Positions 8,967-18,733 are shown, numbered from the stretch's first letter. The stretch: DNA of 64,000 nucleotides from Pararhizobium qamdonense (GCF_029277445.1 NZ_CP119566.1:3598001-3662000); one strand, 5' to 3'. Notes: generated by a model from the sequence alone, not told the origin. Made by a program: numbers and translations.

Positions 8967-11900
8967 TTGATCAAAAATGCTACAATCCGTCATCGCGTCT
9001 GGACGCTTGCCCGGCTGGCGAAACCGTCGCTCATTCCCGCGTTCATCGCAGCCGCCGTCGTCTTTACCGGTGGCTATCTGTTTGCGGAACAGAACCGTGC
9101 AAATTTCCGCAACGAGCTGAAAAGCAGCGTTCAGAACGACCTCAATCTCGTCTCGCTGCGCCTGCAGAGCGAAATCAACAACAACATCACGGCGCTGCGC
9201 GGCTTTGCCAACAATCTTTCCGCCGATCCGAATATTGCGCAATCGCTTTTCGACCAGCTGGCCACCAAGCTCCTCATCCAGAACCCGCAGATGGTGCGCG
9301 TCAGTGCCGCGCCCAATGCCGTGATCCAAATGACCTTTCCGCTTGCCGGAAACGAGCGGATGATCGGAACCGATTTCAAGAAATTCCGCTCCTCGCGGGT
9401 CGCCATGGACCGGGCCGCGTCGAAGGCCAAACCCATTCTGGCAGGGCCGGTCAGGCTTCCCAGCGGCCGGACAGGCTTCAATCTGTTTTCACCCGTTTTC
9501 ACCAAGGCGGGCGACAACCTGGTATTCTGGGGCTTCATGGAAGCCGTCATCGATGAGCGGGATATCTACGCCAATGCGGGTCTGATCGACACCGGCCAGC
9601 ATCACGACGAGGCCGACGGCACCAATCACCGCACCAATATCCAGCTGGCGATCCGCGACGTGTCCGTGCAATCGAGCATCCAGGACGCATTCTTCGGCGA
9701 TACCGATCTGTTCGAGAAATCTCCGGTGATCCGCCAGCTGCAATTGCCCGGGGGAACCTGGGAACTCGCCGCCATCCCGGCCGAGGGCTGGGCGCAGGAA
9801 CCGGCCAATGGCACATGGATCGACATTGCCATTTTCATCGCTGCGGCGATCATCATCATTCCGATCTTCCTCACCGGCGGCTTCGTCAACGAACGCCAGC
9901 GCAACATCGCCAAGCTGCGCTCGCGCGAACGCGAATTGCTGACCGTCTCGCACCGGCTGAACCTGGCGCTCGAATCCTCCAAGATCGGCATCTGGGAGAT
10001 CGACCTCGACACCCAGGAACGGTCCTGGGACGAGCGCATGTACCATCTGCACGGCCTGCCGCCGGGCAATGGAGCGCCGCAATACGGGGAATGGCGCGGC
10101 ACGGTGCATCGCGACGATATCGGCGCGGCATCGATGACCTTGTTCCGGGCGCTGGACGAGGATCTGGAATACCGTTCGCAGTATCGCATCATCGTCGCCG
10201 ACGGCAGTGTGCGCCATGTGCGCAATGCCGGCTCCACCCATGTGGGCGCCGACGGCAAGGCCAAGATCACCGGCATGAGCTGGGACGTCACCGACGACGT
10301 GATGATGACGGAGCAATTGCGCACGGCAAAAGCCATTGCCGACGAGAAGAACGCCGAGCTGGAAAAGGCACTCACCGGTCTTTCCGAACGCGAGCAGCAG
10401 CTGGAGCTGATCACCAGACGGCTGGATCTGGCGCTGGATTCCTACAAGTGCGGCATGTGGGAGGCGGATCTCGATGCCGGCGTCACCTATTGGGACGAGC
10501 GCATGCATCAGCTCTACGGGCTGACCTATATCGATGGCGTCACGTCGCATGAAACCTGGATCGGCACGATCCACCCGGAGGACCGCGAAGAAACGCTGCT
10601 CAATGTCGGCCGCACGATTGCAGATGGTGTTCCCTATGTTCAGGCATCGCGCATCGTGTTGCCGGATGGTACGATCCGGCATGTGCGCTCCGTCGGCAAG
10701 ATCCACGAGGCGCCGGGCTCCAGCCGCAGACTGGTCGGCATCGCCTTCGATATCACCGACGACGTGTTTTTGACCGAGCAGCTGCGCACGGCAAAAGCCT
10801 TGGCAGAAGCCAAGAACGGCGAACTCGCCGACGCCAAGGACCGCATCGAGCACAATGCCCTGCACGATCCGCTGACGGGACTTGGCAATCGCCGCATGCT
10901 CGACAAGGAGCTGGAAACGCTCTCAAACGCGCGGCGGGACGGGCTGAAGAACATCGCGATCCTACATATCGACCTCGACCGCTTCAAGCAGATCAACGAC
11001 ACGCTCGGCCATGCGGCGGGTGACGCGATGCTGGTGCATGCATCGAAAATCCTGCGCGCCAATGTCCGTGCCGGCGATATGGTGGCGCGCATCGGCGGCG
11101 ATGAATTCGTGGTGCTGGTCACCAATCCGCCGGGCAAGGACTTTCTGTCCGGCCTGTCCGACCGCATCATCGTGCAGATGCGCCAGCCCGTCGACTATAA
11201 CGGCTTTCCCTGCCGGTTCGGCGTCAGCATCGGGATCGCCTCTGCTGGCGACATGGCGATCGACGAACGCCAGCTTTTGGTCAATGCCGATATCGCGCTC
11301 TACCGCGCCAAGGAAAACGGCCGCAACCGCCACGAATTCTTCACCGAGGCGCTGCAGGCCGAGATCGTCACCACCAAGCGCATCGCCGACGAAATTCTCG
11401 AGGGTATCGAACAGAACCAGTTCGTCGCCTGGTATCAGCCGCAATTCGACGCCGTGACCCTGCGGCTTTCCGGCGTCGAGGCGCTGGTGCGCTGGAACCA
11501 TCCGCGCGAGGGGGTGCTCACGCCTGACAAGTTCCTGCACATTGCCGAGGAACTGAACGTGGTGGCCACGATCGACCGCATCGTGCTCGACCGCGCGCTG
11601 ATCGACGCGATGCGCTGGGCGGCCATGGGTATCGACGTTCCAAAGATTTCCGTCAACGTTTCGGCCAAGCGGCTGAGCGACGACTTGCTGTTGAACTCGC
11701 TGCAAGGCCTGTCGTTCAAGCCGGGCCAGCTGTCGTTCGAGCTGGTGGAATCGATCTTCCTCGACGAAAGCGACGATATCGTCACCGCCAATATCGAGGG
11801 CATCAAGAAGCTCGGCATCGATATCGAAATCGACGATTTCGGCACCGGCCATACCTCGATCGTCAGCCTCTTGAAGATCAAGCCGAAGCGGCTGAAAATC

Positions 11901-12146
11901 GACCGCCAGCTGGTGGCCCCGATCCTCAATTCGCGCAACGAACAGGCGCTGATCCGCTCGATCATCGAGATCGGCCGGTCGCTGGGCATCGAAACCGTGG
12001 CCGAGGGCGTGGAAACCATGGCGCATGCGGAAATGCTGGGCCTGCTCGGTTGCGATCTGCTGCAGGGCTATGCCTTTGCCAAGCCGTTGAGCTTCGACCG
12101 GTTCGTGGCCTTTGCCGGCAAGGAAGCGCTGCAGCTGGCCTCCTGA
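8967..12146 (+). CDS. membrane CHASE-PAS-PAS-GGDEF-EAL cyclic-di-GMP protein
   Basis: A 1059-residue sensor that should make and/or degrade c-di-GMP. Order: transmembrane helix (about 22-42), periplasmic CHASE-like domain (about 45-275), second helix (about 288-310), two similar PAS domains (about 330-455 and 485-615, each with WDERM), GGDEF (about 635-800) and EAL (about 815-1055). The GGDEF motif is intact at about 711, with an inhibitory-site RAGD five residues upstream. The EAL domain keeps EALVRW, ELVES, DDFGTGH and AEGVET, so both activities look possible. The start is TTG with GAGGTG eight bases upstream; no ATG fits. It stands alone with its own leader. CHASE ligand unknown. Confidence 0.93.
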   Translation: MIKNATIRHRVWTLARLAKPSLIPAFIAAAVVFTGGYLFAEQNRANFRNELKSSVQNDLNLVSLRLQSEINNNITALRGFANNLSADPNIAQSLFDQLATKLLIQNPQMVRVSAAPNAVIQMTFPLAGNERMIGTDFKKFRSSRVAMDRAASKAKPILAGPVRLPSGRTGFNLFSPVFTKAGDNLVFWGFMEAVIDERDIYANAGLIDTGQHHDEADGTNHRTNIQLAIRDVSVQSSIQDAFFGDTDLFEKSPVIRQLQLPGGTWELAAIPAEGWAQEPANGTWIDIAIFIAAAIIIIPIFLTGGFVNERQRNIAKLRSRERELLTVSHRLNLALESSKIGIWEIDLDTQERSWDERMYHLHGLPPGNGAPQYGEWRGTVHRDDIGAASMTLFRALDEDLEYRSQYRIIVADGSVRHVRNAGSTHVGADGKAKITGMSWDVTDDVMMTEQLRTAKAIADEKNAELEKALTGLSEREQQLELITRRLDLALDSYKCGMWEADLDAGVTYWDERMHQLYGLTYIDGVTSHETWIGTIHPEDREETLLNVGRTIADGVPYVQASRIVLPDGTIRHVRSVGKIHEAPGSSRRLVGIAFDITDDVFLTEQLRTAKALAEAKNGELADAKDRIEHNALHDPLTGLGNRRMLDKELETLSNARRDGLKNIAILHIDLDRFKQINDTLGHAAGDAMLVHASKILRANVRAGDMVARIGGDEFVVLVTNPPGKDFLSGLSDRIIVQMRQPVDYNGFPCRFGVSIGIASAGDMAIDERQLLVNADIALYRAKENGRNRHEFFTEALQAEIVTTKRIADEILEGIEQNQFVAWYQPQFDAVTLRLSGVEALVRWNHPREGVLTPDKFLHIAEELNVVATIDRIVLDRALIDAMRWAAMGIDVPKISVNVSAKRLSDDLLLNSLQGLSFKPGQLSFELVESIFLDESDDIVTANIEGIKKLGIDIEIDDFGTGHTSIVSLLKIKPKRLKIDRQLVAPILNSRNEQALIRSIIEIGRSLGIETVAEGVETMAHAEMLGLLGCDLLQGYAFAKPLSFDRFVAFAGKEALQLAS

Positions 12147-12304
12147 TTGGCGTTTTCCGCGAGACAGACTGTTCACGCCGCAATCCATGAAATTTCGCCA
12201 GAAAGGTTTTCCCTTTCCGGCATTTTCCACTATGAGTCTGCGCCTACTGAATGGCGCGGCGGCTCGCCCGGATGCGCTTGGCCTCATTTCCGGTTGCCTG
12301 ATCC

Positions 12305-13402
12305 ATGTCGCATAACACTTTCGGTCATCTTTTCCGCGTTACCACCTGGGGCGAAAGCCACGGACCGGCGCTCGGCTGCGTCATCGACGGCTGCCCTCCC
12401 GGCATCCGCTTCACCCTGCCCGAGCTGCAGGCCTGGCTCGACAAGCGCAAGCCCGGCCAGTCGCGCTTCGTCACCCAGCGCCGCGAGGACGATCTGGTCA
12501 AGATTCTCTCCGGCGTCATGCTGGACACGGACGGCGAGACGATGATCACCACCGGCACGCCGGTCTCGATGATGATCGAGAATACCGACCAGCGCTCCAA
12601 GGACTATTCCGAGATCGCCAAGAGCTACCGGCCGGGTCACGCCGACTATACCTATGACGTCAAATACGGCATTCGCGACTATCGCGGCGGCGGCCGGTCG
12701 TCGGCGCGCGAAACCGCAGCCCGGGTCGCGGCCGGAGGCCTTGCCCGCAAGGTCGTGCCGGGGCTTCTCGTGCGCGGCGCGCTGGTGCAGATCGGCAAGC
12801 ATAAGATCAACCGCGACAACTGGGACTGGAACGAAGTCGGCAACAACCCGTTCTTTGCACCCGACCCTGCCATCGTTCCGGTCTGGGAAGACTATCTCGA
12901 CGGCATCCGCAAATCCGGCTCCTCGGTCGGCGCCGTCGTCGAAGTGATTGCCGAAGGCGTGCCTGCCGGGATCGGCGCGCCGATCTATGCCAAGCTCGAC
13001 CAGGACATCGCCTCCAACCTGATGTCGATCAACGCCGTCAAGGGCGTGGAAATTGGCAACGGTTTCGGCGCGGCCGAAATCACCGGCGAGGAAAATGCCG
13101 ATGAGATGCGCATGGGCAATGACGGCAAGCCGATCTTCTTGTCCAACCATGCCGGCGGCATATTGGGCGGCATCTCGACCGGCCAGCCGGTGATCGCCCG
13201 TTTTGCCATCAAGCCGACCTCCTCGATCCTCACCGAGCGGCAGTCGATCGACTCGGACGGCAAGAATGTCGATATCCGCACCAAGGGCCGCCATGATCCT
13301 TGCGTCGGGATCCGTGCCGTGCCGATCGGCGAAGCCATGCTTGCCTGCACCATTGCCGATCATTACCTGCGTGACCGTGGCCAGACCGGCCGGTTGAAGT
13401 AA
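12305..13402 (+). CDS. aroC: chorismate synthase
   Basis: Converts 5-enolpyruvylshikimate 3-phosphate to chorismate using reduced FMN, the last step of the shikimate pathway. The 365-residue product has the three family signatures: GESHGPALG near residue 17, the [19 protein letters not shown] block (about 107-140), and the C-terminal [17 protein letters not shown]. Length is normal. Eighteen bases separate it from ribB, so the two are probably co-transcribed. Confidence 0.97.
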   Translation: MSHNTFGHLFRVTTWGESHGPALGCVIDGCPPGIRFTLPELQAWLDKRKPGQSRFVTQRREDDLVKILSGVMLDTDGETMITTGTPVSMMIENTDQRSKDYSEIAKSYRPGHADYTYDVKYGIRDYRGGGRSSARETAARVAAGGLARKVVPGLLVRGALVQIGKHKINRDNWDWNEVGNNPFFAPDPAIVPVWEDYLDGIRKSGSSVGAVVEVIAEGVPAGIGAPIYAKLDQDIASNLMSINAVKGVEIGNGFGAAEITGEENADEMRMGNDGKPIFLSNHAGGILGGISTGQPVIARFAIKPTSSILTERQSIDSDGKNVDIRTKGRHDPCVGIRAVPIGEAMLACTIADHYLRDRGQTGRLK

Positions 13403-13420
13403 CATCCAAGGAAGAACCCC

Positions 13421-14521
13421 ATGCCCTTTGACCAGAAGCGCGTTGCCGATGCCATCCGGGCCTTCGAGGCCGGCGAGATCGTTGTCGTCACCGATGATGA
13501 CGGCCGCGAGAACGAAGGCGACCTGATCGTCGCAGCCGTCCATTGCACGCCGGAAAAAATGGCCTTCATCGTGCGCCACACATCCGGCATCGTTTGCGCA
13601 CCGATGCCGAAGGAAGAGGCCAAGCGCCTCAACCTCAACGCCATGGTGGCGGAAAACGATGCGGCCCACACCACGGCCTTCACCGTCACCGTCGATTTCA
13701 AGCACGGCACGACCACGGGCATTTCGGCCGACGACCGGACGCTGACGGTGCGCAACCTTGCCAATCCGAATGTTGGCGCCGCCGACTTTACCCGCCCCGG
13801 CCATATCTTTCCGCTAGTCGCCCGCGAAGGCGGCGTGCTTATGCGGTCGGGCCATACGGAAGCGGCCGTCGATCTCTGCCGCCTTGCCAGCCTGCCGCCG
13901 ATCGGCGTCATCTGCGAACTGGTCAATGATGACGGCACCGTCACACGCGGGCCGCAGGTCACGGATTTTGCAGAAAAGCACGGCCTGAAGCAGGTTTCCG
14001 TTGCCGATCTCATCGCCTACCGGCAGCGCAAGGAAACGCTGATCAATCTGGAAGCGTCCTTCGATGTCGATACTCCCTATGGCAAGGCGAAGGCGCATGC
14101 CTATTCGCTGCCCTGGGATCCGATGCAGCATCTCGCCGTCACCTTCGGCGACATCCGCGATGGCGTCGATATCCCCGTGCGCCTGCATCTGGAAAATGTC
14201 GCCGCCGACGTCTTCGGCCGCGATTGCCAGCTCGATCCGATCATGAAGCGCATGTCCGAACAGGGCCGCGGCGTCATCGTCTACCTGCGCGAAGGCTCCG
14301 TCGGCGTCGGCGTTTCAACCACGGCACGCGCGGGCAAGCATGAGCGCGAAGAGCATAGCGAGGCCCAGGCCCGCGAAAGCGAATGGCTGGAAATCGGACT
14401 GGGCGCCCAGATCCTCAAAGACCTCGGCATCACCTCGATCCGCCTGCTCTCCTCGCGCGAACGCCACTATGTCGGCCTGGAAGGTTTTGGTATCGAGATT
14501 GCGGCCACCGAAATCATCTGA
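13421..14521 (+). CDS. ribB: 3,4-dihydroxy-2-butanone 4-phosphate synthase with degenerate GTP cyclohydrolase II domain
   Basis: Makes the four-carbon precursor of riboflavin from ribulose 5-phosphate. In the 366-residue product, residues 1-210 are a complete RibB domain with DDDGRENEGDL (metal/substrate acids), HTTAFTVTVD and the RSGHTEAAVDL segment. The rest is homologous in position to GTP cyclohydrolase II, but the zinc-binding C-x2-G-x8-C-x-C cluster is absent: only one Cys remains in the region (FGRDCQLDP). The second domain is therefore probably not catalytic, as in other alphaproteobacterial RibBA-like proteins. It lies 18 bases after aroC, and no FMN riboswitch precedes it. Confidence 0.92.
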   Translation: MPFDQKRVADAIRAFEAGEIVVVTDDDGRENEGDLIVAAVHCTPEKMAFIVRHTSGIVCAPMPKEEAKRLNLNAMVAENDAAHTTAFTVTVDFKHGTTTGISADDRTLTVRNLANPNVGAADFTRPGHIFPLVAREGGVLMRSGHTEAAVDLCRLASLPPIGVICELVNDDGTVTRGPQVTDFAEKHGLKQVSVADLIAYRQRKETLINLEASFDVDTPYGKAKAHAYSLPWDPMQHLAVTFGDIRDGVDIPVRLHLENVAADVFGRDCQLDPIMKRMSEQGRGVIVYLREGSVGVGVSTTARAGKHEREEHSEAQARESEWLEIGLGAQILKDLGITSIRLLSSRERHYVGLEGFGIEIAATEII

Positions 14522-14545
14522 GCCGGGCGCAATGAGCATTCTGGG

Positions 14546-14584
14546 GCCACCGGTCGGGACATGACCGGTGGCTTCTTTGTTTTT
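14546..14584 (+). terminator. rho-independent terminator after ribB
   Basis: A perfect 10-bp stem (14546-14555 with 14563-14572), seven-base loop and a T-rich tail (TTCTTTGTTTTT). It ends the aroC-ribB unit. Confidence 0.85.
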
Positions 14585-14669
14585 ACCGGGAATGACGGCG
14601 CACCGATTGGATCTGGAACTGAAGGAAGAATTAAGCATACTCGCCAGGACGACGGTTGGATGTTCGAAC

Positions 14670-15314
14670 ATGGCCATTTTACAGACGGCACAGCTGACGC
14701 TCAGCCCCTGCTGCCCGGACGATAGCGCTGATTTCATCAATCTGGAGCTTGATCCCGAGGTCATGCGCTTTTTGAACGGCGGATATGCCGTCGATCACGA
14801 GCGGACAACGGATGATGCGGCGTTCCTTATGCCCAGGGGAACGGAGCCCTATATCTGGACGGCGCGCCGGACCACCAATAACGCCTTCGTTGGATGGTTC
14901 TGCCTCTGGCCGGAGAGCGTGGGCCTGGCCGAACTCGGATACCGGCTGCGCCGGGAGGACTGGGGCCAGGGCCTGGCCTCGCAGGGCGCTTTCGCCCTCG
15001 TCGATTGGGGATTTAAAAGTGCCGGCTACGAGACGATCGTGGCGACCACGATGGCGGTCAATCGGGGATCACGCCGCGTGATGGAAAAAATTGGCATGAA
15101 CCATGCCTGCACAGTCGCCTATGACGGTCCCGATGCGATTGCGGGCAGCGAACATGGCGAGGTCTGGTTCGAGGTGACGCGGTCGCAGTGGATGAGGCGC
15201 CAGCACGCCGAGATCGAGGCCGGACTTGCCGAAGCCGACCGGGGAGAGTTTGCTAGTGCCGAAGCGCTGGCGAACGTGGTCGCAAAATACGTCAAGCCCG
15301 ATCGGCTGGCATGA
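14670..15314 (+). CDS. GNAT-family N-acetyltransferase with antitoxin-like C-terminal tail
   Basis: Acetyl-CoA-dependent acyltransferase of the RimJ/RimL type. The 214-residue product has the N-terminal pattern LQTAQLTLSPC, the LGYRLRREDWGQGLASQG acetyl-CoA-binding segment and the NRGSRRVMEKIGM helix. The last roughly 40 residues (after SQWMRRQ) are unusual: HAEIEAGLAEADRGEFAS then a short helix ending VKPDRLA, which reads like the C-terminus of a ParD/CopG antitoxin. The stop codon overlaps an ATG (ATGA) that opens a ParE-like remnant. The start at 14670 was picked by homology; earlier ATGs at 14592 and nearby remain possible. Substrate unknown. Confidence 0.78.
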   Translation: MAILQTAQLTLSPCCPDDSADFINLELDPEVMRFLNGGYAVDHERTTDDAAFLMPRGTEPYIWTARRTTNNAFVGWFCLWPESVGLAELGYRLRREDWGQGLASQGAFALVDWGFKSAGYETIVATTMAVNRGSRRVMEKIGMNHACTVAYDGPDAIAGSEHGEVWFEVTRSQWMRRQHAEIEAGLAEADRGEFASAEALANVVAKYVKPDRLA

Positions 15315-15480
15315 AGGGACGGTCGATCCGCTGGACCGAACGCGCCATCCAGGCGGCTTGGCGAGATCGGCCGCTGGCTCGTCAGCAGGCTGCCGGCAAC
15401 GCGGTTTTTCTGGGGATTCGGCAGGTCATTTGGGAACAGATGCATACCAAATCGCCCCGTCATCCCTGTGACGGGCACAG
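15311..15480 (+). pseudogene. frameshifted remnant of a ParE/RelE-type toxin gene
   Basis: The ATG overlaps the GNAT stop codon (ATGA). The first frame reads MKGRSIRWTERAI, the usual opening of ParE toxins. From about 15350 the likely continuation lies in another frame, reading LGEIGRWLVSRLPATR, which matches the following ParE helix (D/LxxIGRWI). After about 15420 neither frame looks ParE-like, and the AlkZ-type gene converges at 15486. Interpreted as a decayed, truncated toxin gene; the match is by eye on two short segments. Confidence 0.42.
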
Positions 15481-15485
15481 CCACC

Positions 15486-16676
15486 CTAACCGCTCCACCC
15501 CTCCAGAAACACCACCTTTTCCACCCCGGCGAATTTCGCCAGCCGGTCGAGTTCTGCTTCCAGGCGCTCCATGCGGCCGGATGATGGGCGCACGCCCTTT
15601 TCCCACCAGAGCCGTTTGACGGTGAGCGTGCCGTTCTTGCGCTCCGCCTTCATGTCGATGCGGCCGACAATGCGGTCGCCTTCGAGCAGCGGGAAGACGT
15701 AATAGCCGTATTCGCGCTTGGGCTCGGGGACGAAGATTTCGATGCGGTAGTAGAAGCCGAACAGGCGTTCGGTGCGGTTGCGGTTGCGGATCAGCGGATC
15801 GAAGGGGGAGAGCACGCGCATGCGGGCGGGCGCTTCCGCAAGGCCGCCGAGATTGCCGGGGAAGCCGGCGAAGGCATAGGAAAGACGCGGTTTTTCGCCG
15901 TCGGCCGGCTCGATCATCACTTCCGTCAATTCGTCGCGGTGTTGCGCCACCCAGGCTTTCGCTTCTTCCGGCGAGATCAGGTCGAAGAAGGCGGCGATTT
16001 CGCCATGGGTGGCGAAACCCAGCCGTTCGAGCGCTGCCCGGCAGGCCCAGTCGAGGAAGGCGTCGTGGCTGACCTCGGGCTCATAGTGATGACCGGGAAT
16101 GACGCGCTCGGCGAGATCGTAGATCTTCTGGAAATTCTGGCGGCCGGCGATGGCGAGCTTGCCGGTATGCCAGTAATATTCGAGCGCCGTCTTGTTGGGA
16201 TGCCAGTTCCACCAGCCGCCCGATTTGTGATCGGCGACCTTGAGGTCGCGCGACATGGTGCGGCCGCCTTCGGCGATACGCTGGAACGTCTCCTCAAAGG
16301 TGCTGTCAAACCCTTCGCCATGCCATTTCAGCCAGCGCTCCTTCAGCACAGGCTCGCGCCTGGCAAACCGGTGCTTCCAGTAGCGGAAAAATTCCGACGG
16401 CAGGATGGAGGCATCATGCGTCCAGTGTTCGAACAGCGCGCCGTCCTTTTCCAGAAGCTCGGTCAGGTGCTCGCGCTTATAGGTCTGGTTGCGCGAAAAC
16501 AGGATCTGGTGATGGGCCCGCTCGACGGTCGAGATGCTGTCCACCTGCACGAAGCCGATCTCATGGATGAGATCGAGCAATCCCTGCTTGCCGAGCGCCC
16601 GGTTGGGAGCTGCGGCCAGGCCTTGCTTGTTGAGGAAGATGCGCCGGGCATCACGGTTGGAAACGAGAATCGCCAT
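15486..16676 (-). CDS. AlkZ/YcaQ-type winged-helix DNA glycosylase
   Basis: Member of the HTH_42 family whose characterised members (Streptomyces AlkZ, E. coli YcaQ) unhook DNA interstrand crosslinks or excise alkylated bases. The 396-residue product has the catalytic signature as Gln44-Val45-Asp46 (FVQVDSIS), the Q-x-D form seen in YcaQ rather than the Q-x-Q of AlkZ. It also has the EHWTHDASILP block and winged-helix repeats through the middle. Length fits the YcaQ branch. It is convergent with the GNAT/ParE-remnant locus and divergent from bioM. Activity is inferred from the family. Confidence 0.85.
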   Translation of the reverse strand: MAILVSNRDARRIFLNKQGLAAAPNRALGKQGLLDLIHEIGFVQVDSISTVERAHHQILFSRNQTYKREHLTELLEKDGALFEHWTHDASILPSEFFRYWKHRFARREPVLKERWLKWHGEGFDSTFEETFQRIAEGGRTMSRDLKVADHKSGGWWNWHPNKTALEYYWHTGKLAIAGRQNFQKIYDLAERVIPGHHYEPEVSHDAFLDWACRAALERLGFATHGEIAAFFDLISPEEAKAWVAQHRDELTEVMIEPADGEKPRLSYAFAGFPGNLGGLAEAPARMRVLSPFDPLIRNRNRTERLFGFYYRIEIFVPEPKREYGYYVFPLLEGDRIVGRIDMKAERKNGTLTVKRLWWEKGVRPSSGRMERLEAELDRLAKFAGVEKVVFLEGWSG

Positions 16677-16789
16677 ATATCAATCTAGGCAAATGTTCAC
16701 AGTTTGTTCAAGCCCCAACGGGAAGCCTCTTTCCATCGGCGAAGAAATCGTCCTATAGAGCCTCGACATTCGAACGCGGGGGACGCGGA

Positions 16790-17470
16790 TTGGACATACG
16801 CTTTGCCAGCGTGTCCGTCAGTTTTGGCGGACGCACGGTTCTTCAGCCGCTGACGCTGTCGCTGAGCGAGCGGCGCATCGGTATTATCGGGCTGAATGGC
16901 TCGGGCAAGACCACGTTCGCACGGCTGATCAACGGACTGGTCAAGCCGTCCACCGGCACCGTGACCGTCAACGGTCTCGATACCGTCAACGATGCCAGCG
17001 CGACGCTGGCCGAGGCCGGTTTCATCTTCCAGAACCCGCAGCACCAGATCATCATGCCGATCGTGCACGAGGATATCGCCTTCGGCCTGAAGAACCGGGG
17101 CTTGAAAGCTGGCGAAATCGAAAGCCGGACCGCAGCCGTGCTCGACCGGTTCGGCATTGCGCACCTGGCGCGGCGGCGGGTGCACGAGCTTTCCGGCGGC
17201 GAGACGCAGCTGGTCGCGATTGCCAGCGTGCTGGTGACCGGCCCCGGCATCCTCATCCTCGACGAGCCGACCAACCAGCTGGACCTGAAAAACCGGCGTC
17301 TGGTGGAAGAGACCATTGCAAGGCTTGATGAGCACACCATCGTCATCAGCCACGACCTGCCGTTGATCGCGCAATTCGACCGCGTGCTTTTGTTCCACGA
17401 CGGCCGGCTCATCGCCGATGGCCCGGCGGACGAGAGCATCCGCGCCTATCATGCGGTGGCCGCATGCTGA
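16790..17470 (+). CDS. bioM: energy-coupling factor transporter ATPase for biotin
   Basis: ATPase of the BioMNY ECF transporter for biotin uptake. The 226-residue product has Walker A GLNGSGKT (34-41), Q-loop FQNPQHQ, signature LSGGE, Walker B LILDEPTNQLDL and the switch His in VISHDLP. The start is TTG with GGGGGA eight bases upstream. The gene overlaps bioN by seven bases. No clear BioR operator (TTATCTATAA-like) is visible in the 113 bases upstream. Confidence 0.93.
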   Translation: MDIRFASVSVSFGGRTVLQPLTLSLSERRIGIIGLNGSGKTTFARLINGLVKPSTGTVTVNGLDTVNDASATLAEAGFIFQNPQHQIIMPIVHEDIAFGLKNRGLKAGEIESRTAAVLDRFGIAHLARRRVHELSGGETQLVAIASVLVTGPGILILDEPTNQLDLKNRRLVEETIARLDEHTIVISHDLPLIAQFDRVLLFHDGRLIADGPADESIRAYHAVAAC

Positions 17471-18084
17471 ACGGGCTGAATGTCGAGGGCACGACGCCGC
17501 TGCACCGGATGTCCGTGCGGGCAAAGCTCGCCATTCTGCTTCTCTGCGGGCTGGCGCTCTATGCGGTGTCCTCGCTCACTATCCTCGTTCCGGCCTTCCT
17601 CATCGCTGCGGCAATCTATTTCACCACCGGGCTTGCCTTTGGCGAGGCGGTGTCGCGGCTGAAACCGGTTCTGTTCACCATTCTGATCCTTCTGATCGCC
17701 ACGGCCTATCTCACTTCGCTGCGCGAGGCGGCCGAGAGTTTCTTCCGGCTGATGGCGATCGTACTGTTTGCCGGCGCCGTGACCGCGACGACGGCGACCG
17801 GCGCCTTCATCGACGAAATCACCCGGCTTTTGCAGCCGCTCGACCGGCTCGGCCTGGTGCGGGCCGCCGATGTCGGGCTGGCTTTCGGGCTGGTGCTGCG
17901 TTTTGTGCCGGATATTTTCAACCATTACCAGTCGATCCGCGAGGCGCACCGGGCGCGCGGACTGAAGGTCAGGCCGTTGACGATCCTTGCGCCGTTGATC
18001 ATCCTGACGCTGAAAGATGCCGACACGATCGCCATGGCCATCGACGCGCGCGGGTTCAGGCGGCCACGGGAGAACCATCGCTGA
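17464..18084 (+). CDS. bioN: energy-coupling factor transporter transmembrane protein for biotin
   Basis: EcfT-type scaffold that connects BioM to the substrate-binding BioY. The 206-residue protein has four or five hydrophobic segments between residues 20 and 130. The two Ala-Arg-Gly coupling motifs that contact the ATPase are present (HRARGL near 163 and IDARGF near 196). Its ATG overlaps the bioM stop codon, showing tight coupling. Confidence 0.92.
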   Translation: MLNGLNVEGTTPLHRMSVRAKLAILLLCGLALYAVSSLTILVPAFLIAAAIYFTTGLAFGEAVSRLKPVLFTILILLIATAYLTSLREAAESFFRLMAIVLFAGAVTATTATGAFIDEITRLLQPLDRLGLVRAADVGLAFGLVLRFVPDIFNHYQSIREAHRARGLKVRPLTILAPLIILTLKDADTIAMAIDARGFRRPRENHR

Positions 18085-18163
18085 GCGACGGCGCGACGTT
18101 TTTTGAAGCTTTTGCGGCCTTGCCCGGCCGGATACGACAATACTGATAGACAAAGGACCTGCC

Positions 18164-18727
18164 ATGACCACCAGAGACCTCGTTCTCATTGCCCTCTTTA
18201 CCGCCATCATCGTGGTTCTCGGCCTCATCCCGCCGGTGACGCTCGGCTTCATTCCGGTGCCGATCACCGCCCAGTCGATGGGCGTGATGCTGGCCGGCTG
18301 CATCATCGGCGCCAAGCGCGGTGCGCTCGCCTATGTGCTGCTCGTGCTTTTGGTCGCAATCGGGCTTCCGGTTCTGTCGGGCGGCCGTGGCGGGCTTGCC
18401 GTCATCCAGGGCCCGACCGGCGGTTTCGTGATCGGCTGGATCGCCGCAACCTTCGTGACCGGCCTGATCGCCGAGCGGCTGGTGAAGGAAGGCCAGAGCG
18501 AAATCAAGCAGTTCGCCGGTTTCTTCATCGCCTCCGTGGTCGGCGGTATCGCCGTTCTCTACGCCATCGGCATGCCGTGGGTTACCGCCGTCACCGGTAC
18601 GCCGCTCCTGGCCGTTGCCACCGGTTCCCTCGCCTTCATTCCCGGCGATATCGTCAAGGCGGTGATTGCGACGCTGGCGGCCCGCGCCGTGCTTGCCGGT
18701 TATCCGCTGCTGCACGCACGCGCCTGA
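18164..18727 (+). CDS. bioY: biotin transporter S component
   Basis: High-affinity biotin-binding membrane subunit. The 187-residue product shows the BioY pattern: an N-terminal helix, PVTLGFIPVPITAQSMGVML (VPITxQ motif), the glycine-rich GGRGGLAVIQGPTGGF segment and a late FIPGDIVKA helix. Six transmembrane helices are expected. It lies 79 bases after bioN with its own AAAGGA ribosome-binding site. All three components of a complete BioMNY transporter are thus present in order. Confidence 0.95.
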   Translation: MTTRDLVLIALFTAIIVVLGLIPPVTLGFIPVPITAQSMGVMLAGCIIGAKRGALAYVLLVLLVAIGLPVLSGGRGGLAVIQGPTGGFVIGWIAATFVTGLIAERLVKEGQSEIKQFAGFFIASVVGGIAVLYAIGMPWVTAVTGTPLLAVATGSLAFIPGDIVKAVIATLAARAVLAGYPLLHARA

Positions 18728-18733
18728 GGCCGC

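Noticed and set aside
13403..13420. Possible FMN riboswitch before ribB
   Set aside because: Only 18 bases separate aroC and ribB, and no RFN element is present.
16677..16789. BioR operator ahead of bioM
   Set aside because: The nearest sequence (TCCTATAGAG) departs too far from the known TTATCTATAA-type site.
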